Part shown: positions 60,810 through 64,000 of the stretch, in pieces | How the letters are laid out: each line of letters opens with the position of its first letter | Position numbering within the stretch: the first letter of the stretch is position 1 | Assembly: GCF_003963535.1 (NCBI RefSeq) | Contig: NZ_CP034539.1 | Location: forward strand, 3,968,001 to 4,032,000 | DNA: 64,000 nt | Source of the DNA: Streptomyces cyaneochromogenes | GTDB lineage: Bacteria > Actinomycetota > Actinomycetes > Streptomycetales > Streptomycetaceae | Reading direction: 5' to 3' | Notes under the pieces: generated by a model | What the model saw: the letters and a program-made list of their open reading frames with translations, nothing else | What the model was told of the DNA's origin: nothing | Database searches by the model: none | Translations under genes and position numbers: made by a program

Positions 60810-62591
60810 ATGAACAGTGAACCGGACCTCGGTTCCGGCCGTCTTCCGGAGCGGGCCCCAAGTCCCGCCCAACGGGCGACACCCCACCACACCCTCGATC
60901 CCGGAACGGGCCCCATGCACCCTCCCGCCGCAGACGCCGGGCACGCCGAGCGCGAGCCGCAGGTCGGCGTCGTCGTCATCGGCTACAACGACGCCGCGCA
61001 CGTGACGGCCGCCGTCCGCTCGGCGCTGGCACAGGGGCCCGCCGTCCGGGAGGTCGTCGCCGTCGACGACTGCTCGACCGACGACAGCGCGGAACTCCTC
61101 GCCCGCCTCGCCGCGACCGAGCCGCGCGTGAAGGTGGTCCGGCGCCGGGTCAACAGCGGCGGCTGCGGCAGCCCGCGCAACACCGGGCTGGACCGGGTGA
61201 CATCGCCGTACGTGATGTTCCTGGACAGCGACGACGTCCTGCCGCCGGGCGCGGTGGACGCGCTGCTCGCGGCGGCGAAAGAGGCGTCCGCGGAGGTGGC
61301 GGGCGGGCTGTGCGTGCGACGGGAGCTGCCCGAGGGGCGCACGGTGCCGTGGCAGGCGTCCCTGTACGCCGCGCACGCCGTGTACGAGCGGCCGGCGCAG
61401 CGCCCTCGCCTGGTCCACGACACGCTCTGCGTCAACAAGCTCTACCGCACGGACTTCCTGCGCGACCACGGCATCCGCTTCCCCGAAGGCCGCTTCCCCT
61501 ACGAGGACTTCGTCTTCACCGCGCGCGTACTGGCCGCCGGGCCACGCATCGCCCTCGTCCCGAACGAGGTGTACGTCTGGCACGTGCGCCGCTCCGCCGA
61601 CCGGCTGTCCATCTCCCTGGACCGCGCCGGCATCACCAACTGGCGGGCGCGCACGGAGGCGTGCCGGCTGGCGTACGAGATCCTGCTGGGCGCCGGCCAG
61701 AAGGAGCTGGCACGGGCGGCGCGCGGCAAGTTCCTCGACCACGAACTGCGGATGTACGTACGCGAGTTGGGCCTGCACGACGCCGAGTACCAGCAGACGT
61801 GGTGGGCGCACACCCGGGCGTACCTCGCCGAGTACGACGCGTCCGACTGGGCGTACCACCCCACCGCACCCGGCCGTCTCATCGGCCGCGTCGTCCTGGC
61901 CTCCCCCGAGCCCCGCGACCTGCCCCGCCTCAGGGACCTCGCCGCCCGCCCCGCCCGCCTCCTCCCTCCCTACGCCCACACCCCCGACGGCACCCCCACC
62001 TGGTCCGCCGGCCTCCCCCAGGTCACCCTGGAGCCCCTGCTGACCCGCCCCGTCGGTCTCCTCCCCCTCGCCGTGGACGCGGAACTGCGCCCACGCGCGC
62101 GTGCCGCCCAGCTCCGGCTGCGCCTGCACGAGCTGTACGGCCGGGTGGCGCAGGCGGGCCCCGAGGCGCTGGAGGTGGAATGGCGGTGCCGGGAGACGGG
62201 GCGGGCGGCGGGGCCGCGGACGACGGTGGGGCTCACGGCATCGGGGGGCGGGGCCGACGGGACAGGCGAGGCCGACGGGGCCGACCGGGTGTGGTCCGCC
62301 GAGACGACGGTCTGCTGGGCCACGTTTTCCGGGGCGCCGGGGACGAGCACATGGGATCTGCGCCTGCGCGTGCGCTTCCGAGGCGGTGCGTACCGCGAGG
62401 TCACGGCGCACGCCACGACGGGCGCCGGCCCGCTGCGCCGCCGCGCCGCGTTGAGCACCCGGCACGCCGTAGTGCTCGTACAGCCGTACGCCACACACTC
62501 AGGGGCGCTGGCACTACGTGTGGCCCCTGGTTCACGCGGAGTCATGGCAGTGGTCCGCGCCAGAATCCACCGCCTGCTTCACTGTCACTGA
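60810..62591 (+). CDS. Family 2 glycosyltransferase with C-terminal beta domain
   Basis: 593 residues from ATG 60810 (MNSEPDLGSG); a start at MHPPAADAG, 105 bases later, is possible. GT2 domain about residues 50-260: VGVVVIGYNDAAHVTAAVRS, AVDDCSTDDSAELL, RRVNSGGCGSPRNTGLDRVT, MFLDSDDVLPPGA, NKLYRTDFLRDHGIRFPEGR, PYEDFVFTARVL. A helical tail follows, then a C-terminal 190-residue beta-rich region (EVEWRCRETG, WDLRLRVRFRGGAYREV). This arrangement is common in streptomycete teichoic-type polymer genes. It is followed by galE, which can supply UDP-galactose. Confidence 0.88.
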   Translation: MNSEPDLGSGRLPERAPSPAQRATPHHTLDPGTGPMHPPAADAGHAEREPQVGVVVIGYNDAAHVTAAVRSALAQGPAVREVVAVDDCSTDDSAELLARLAATEPRVKVVRRRVNSGGCGSPRNTGLDRVTSPYVMFLDSDDVLPPGAVDALLAAAKEASAEVAGGLCVRRELPEGRTVPWQASLYAAHAVYERPAQRPRLVHDTLCVNKLYRTDFLRDHGIRFPEGRFPYEDFVFTARVLAAGPRIALVPNEVYVWHVRRSADRLSISLDRAGITNWRARTEACRLAYEILLGAGQKELARAARGKFLDHELRMYVRELGLHDAEYQQTWWAHTRAYLAEYDASDWAYHPTAPGRLIGRVVLASPEPRDLPRLRDLAARPARLLPPYAHTPDGTPTWSAGLPQVTLEPLLTRPVGLLPLAVDAELRPRARAAQLRLRLHELYGRVAQAGPEALEVEWRCRETGRAAGPRTTVGLTASGGGADGTGEADGADRVWSAETTVCWATFSGAPGTSTWDLRLRVRFRGGAYREVTAHATTGAGPLRRRAALSTRHAVVLVQPYATHSGALALRVAPGSRGVMAVVRARIHRLLHCH

Positions 62592-62651
62592 CACCGACCA
62601 CTGACGACCACGGACAACCACAGGCCTTACTGACGAAGGGGACGGCCGCAC

Positions 62652-63635
62652 ATGACCTGGCTGATCACCGGCGGTGCCGGTTATATCGGAGCGCACGTCG
62701 TACGGGCGATGACCGAGGCGGGCGAACCCGCCGTGGTGTACGACGACCTGTCGACCGGCATCATCGAGCGCGTGCCCGACGGCGTGCCGCTGGTGGTCGG
62801 CTCGACCCTGGACGGCGAGCGCGTCGCCCGCGCCCTGACGGCACACCGCATCACCGGTGTCGTCCATCTCGCGGCGAAGAAGCAGGTCGGCGAGTCCGTC
62901 GACCTGCCGCTGCACTACTACCGGGAGAACGTCGAGGGCCTGCGCGTCCTGCTGGAAGCGGTGACCGGGGCCGCCCGCGTACGGTCCTTCGTCTTCTCGT
63001 CCTCGGCGGCGGTGTACGGCATGCCGGACGTCGACCTGGTGACGGAGGAGACACCGTGCGCGCCGATGTCGCCGTACGGCGAGACCAAGCTCGCCGGCGA
63101 GTGGCTGGTCCGGGCCACGGGCCGCGCGACGGGCCTGTCCACGGCCTCGCTGCGCTACTTCAACGTGGCCGGCGCGGCCACCCCCGAACTGGCCGACACC
63201 GGCGTCTTCAACCTCGTCCCCATGGTCTTCGAGAAGCTCACCGAGAACGCGCCCCCGCGCATCTTCGGCGACGACTACCCCACCCCCGACGGCACCTGCG
63301 TCCGCGACTACATCCACGTCGTCGACCTGGCCGAGGCCCATGTGGCCGCGGCCCGCGCCCTCCAGACCTCGCCGGGCCGCGACCTCACCCTCAACATCGG
63401 CCGCGGAGAGGGTGTTTCGGTCCGCGAGATGATCGACACGATCAATGCCATCACCGGCTACGACCGGCCCCCGACCGTCACGCCCCGCCGCCCCGGCGAC
63501 CCGGCCCGCGTCGTCGCCTCCGCCGACCGCATCGCCACCGAGCTGGGCTGGAAGGCCAGGCACGACGTACAGGACATGATCACGTCGGCGTGGGAGGGGT
63601 GGGTGCGGTCGCATCCGGACGCGGCGCGGGACTGA
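62652..63635 (+). CDS. galE: UDP-glucose 4-epimerase
   Basis: 327 residues. Short-chain dehydrogenase fold with NAD-binding GGAGYIGAHVVRAM, GVVHLAAKKQVGESV, catalytic SSAAVYG and YGETK (Ser/Tyr-x3-Lys), and SLRYFNVAGA. The C-terminus DGTCVRDYIHVVDLAEAHV is the GalE signature, which points to the UDP-glucose/UDP-galactose (or GlcNAc/GalNAc) epimerase rather than a dehydratase. A GAAGGGG ribosome site precedes it. It follows the GT2 gene by 60 bases and probably provides a sugar donor for the wall-polymer cluster. Confidence 0.95.
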   Translation: MTWLITGGAGYIGAHVVRAMTEAGEPAVVYDDLSTGIIERVPDGVPLVVGSTLDGERVARALTAHRITGVVHLAAKKQVGESVDLPLHYYRENVEGLRVLLEAVTGAARVRSFVFSSSAAVYGMPDVDLVTEETPCAPMSPYGETKLAGEWLVRATGRATGLSTASLRYFNVAGAATPELADTGVFNLVPMVFEKLTENAPPRIFGDDYPTPDGTCVRDYIHVVDLAEAHVAAARALQTSPGRDLTLNIGRGEGVSVREMIDTINAITGYDRPPTVTPRRPGDPARVVASADRIATELGWKARHDVQDMITSAWEGWVRSHPDAARD

Positions 63636-63644
63636 GGTCTGGTG

Positions 63645-63795
63645 GAGGCGGAGCGGACTGCGGTCTGGCGGAGGCGGAGGCGGAGCGGACTGCGGTCTCC
63701 GGTGCCTCTGGTTTCTCCGGTGCCTCCGGTGCCTCCGGTTTCTCCGGGGCGCCTCTGGTTTCTCCGGTGCCTCCGGTTTCTCCGGGGCGCCTCTG
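63645..63795. repeat. Short tandem repeats after galE
   Basis: Two imperfect units around GGAGGCGGAGCGGACTGCGG are followed by a run of TCTCCGGTGCCTCCGG/TCCGGGGCGCCTCTGG units. They fill most of the gap between the convergent galE and the partial gene at the right edge. Confidence 0.75.
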
Positions 63796-64000
63796 TTACC
63801 GGGCTACTTCCGAGCAGGTCTCGTCGGCGTCGTGCGCGATGATCTCTGCCTCGGTCCGCGCGGCCGGCCCGTGGAACACCACCGTGAAGCAGCGGTCGAC
63901 CGTCGCCTGGGCCGGTCCGAAGAGCGTCAGCGAGCGCTCGAAGGTGCGGGAGAACTGGAGCACAGTGCGCGTCCGCCCCTCGGTGGAGCGCATCGCGTAC
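63796..64000 (-). CDS. C-terminal end of an unidentified protein (5' part outside window)
   Basis: The last 67 or so codons of a minus-strand gene: YAMRSTEGRTRTVLQFSRTF, then GPAQATVDRCFTVVFHGPAA and DADETCSEVAR. Two cysteines suggest an exported protein. The family cannot be told from this piece. Confidence 0.6.
   Translation of the reverse strand, partial: YAMRSTEGRTRTVLQFSRTFERSLTLFGPAQATVDRCFTVVFHGPAARTEAEIIAHDADETCSEVAR

Overview
The window is chromosomal DNA from a Streptomyces or a very close relative. The GC content is high with strong G/C third-position bias. GTG and TTG starts are frequent, and many neighbouring genes overlap by 1-4 bases (ATGA, GTGA, TGATG). The core gene order ftsE-ftsX-ctpA-smpB-ssrA (minus strand), prfB, a pair of Ser/Thr kinases (pkaB-pkaA), ohr/ohrR and galE matches what I remember of the S. 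coelicolor SCO296x-SCO298x neighbourhood. That comparison is from memory, not from a search.

Left part (1-18.8 kb): an accessory region with layered mobile elements around a polymorphic-toxin locus. Its centre is a 2006-residue RHS/YD-repeat protein (7618-13638, minus). It ends in a pretoxin HINT domain and a DddA-like (SCP1.201-type) cytidine deaminase toxin tip. It has lost its N-terminus at a TnpB element (about 13.7-15.3 kb). The DNRLRE/FG-GAP secreted protein on the other side of that element (15305-18775, plus) has lost its start and signal peptide too. Downstream of the RHS gene lie an IS5-type transposase, a SMI1/KNR4 (SUKH)-like gene that could be immunity, and a decayed integrative element. 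That element holds a NUDIX gene, an XRE-type regulator, a frameshifted GntR gene and an integrase tail, with near-identical 23-bp direct repeats at its edges (2839 and 5873). Beyond it is a displaced toxin/immunity cassette (Ntox17-like plus Imm31-like, 2117-2736) that still carries the last residues of a HINT domain.

Middle (18.8-41.6 kb): core chromosome. A coupled cell-surface polysaccharide operon (mat-like: membrane protein, NodB deacetylase/GT2 synthase, acyltransferase) is followed by a LysR gene, an MFS exporter, a P450, an esterase and lipoproteins. Then come the translation-rescue pair smpB and tmRNA, the carboxy-terminal protease, the FtsEX pair, a sortase-anchored surface protein, prfB and two receptor-type kinases.

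Right part (41.6-64 kb): an FHA plus FtsK/EccC-like protein faces the kinases. It is followed by a sugar ABC importer without its own ATPase, three tandem GT2-CDP-glycerol glycerophosphotransferase fusions (teichoic-acid-like wall polymer), a polytopic GT-C-like protein, the Ohr/OhrR peroxide pair, a second GT-C-like protein, another GT2 and galE. The cluster therefore looks dedicated to cell-wall glycopolymer assembly.

Two families of dispersed intergenic repeats and several 22-46 bp tandem repeats at gene ends are scattered through the core part. No rRNA, tRNA or CRISPR array was recognised.
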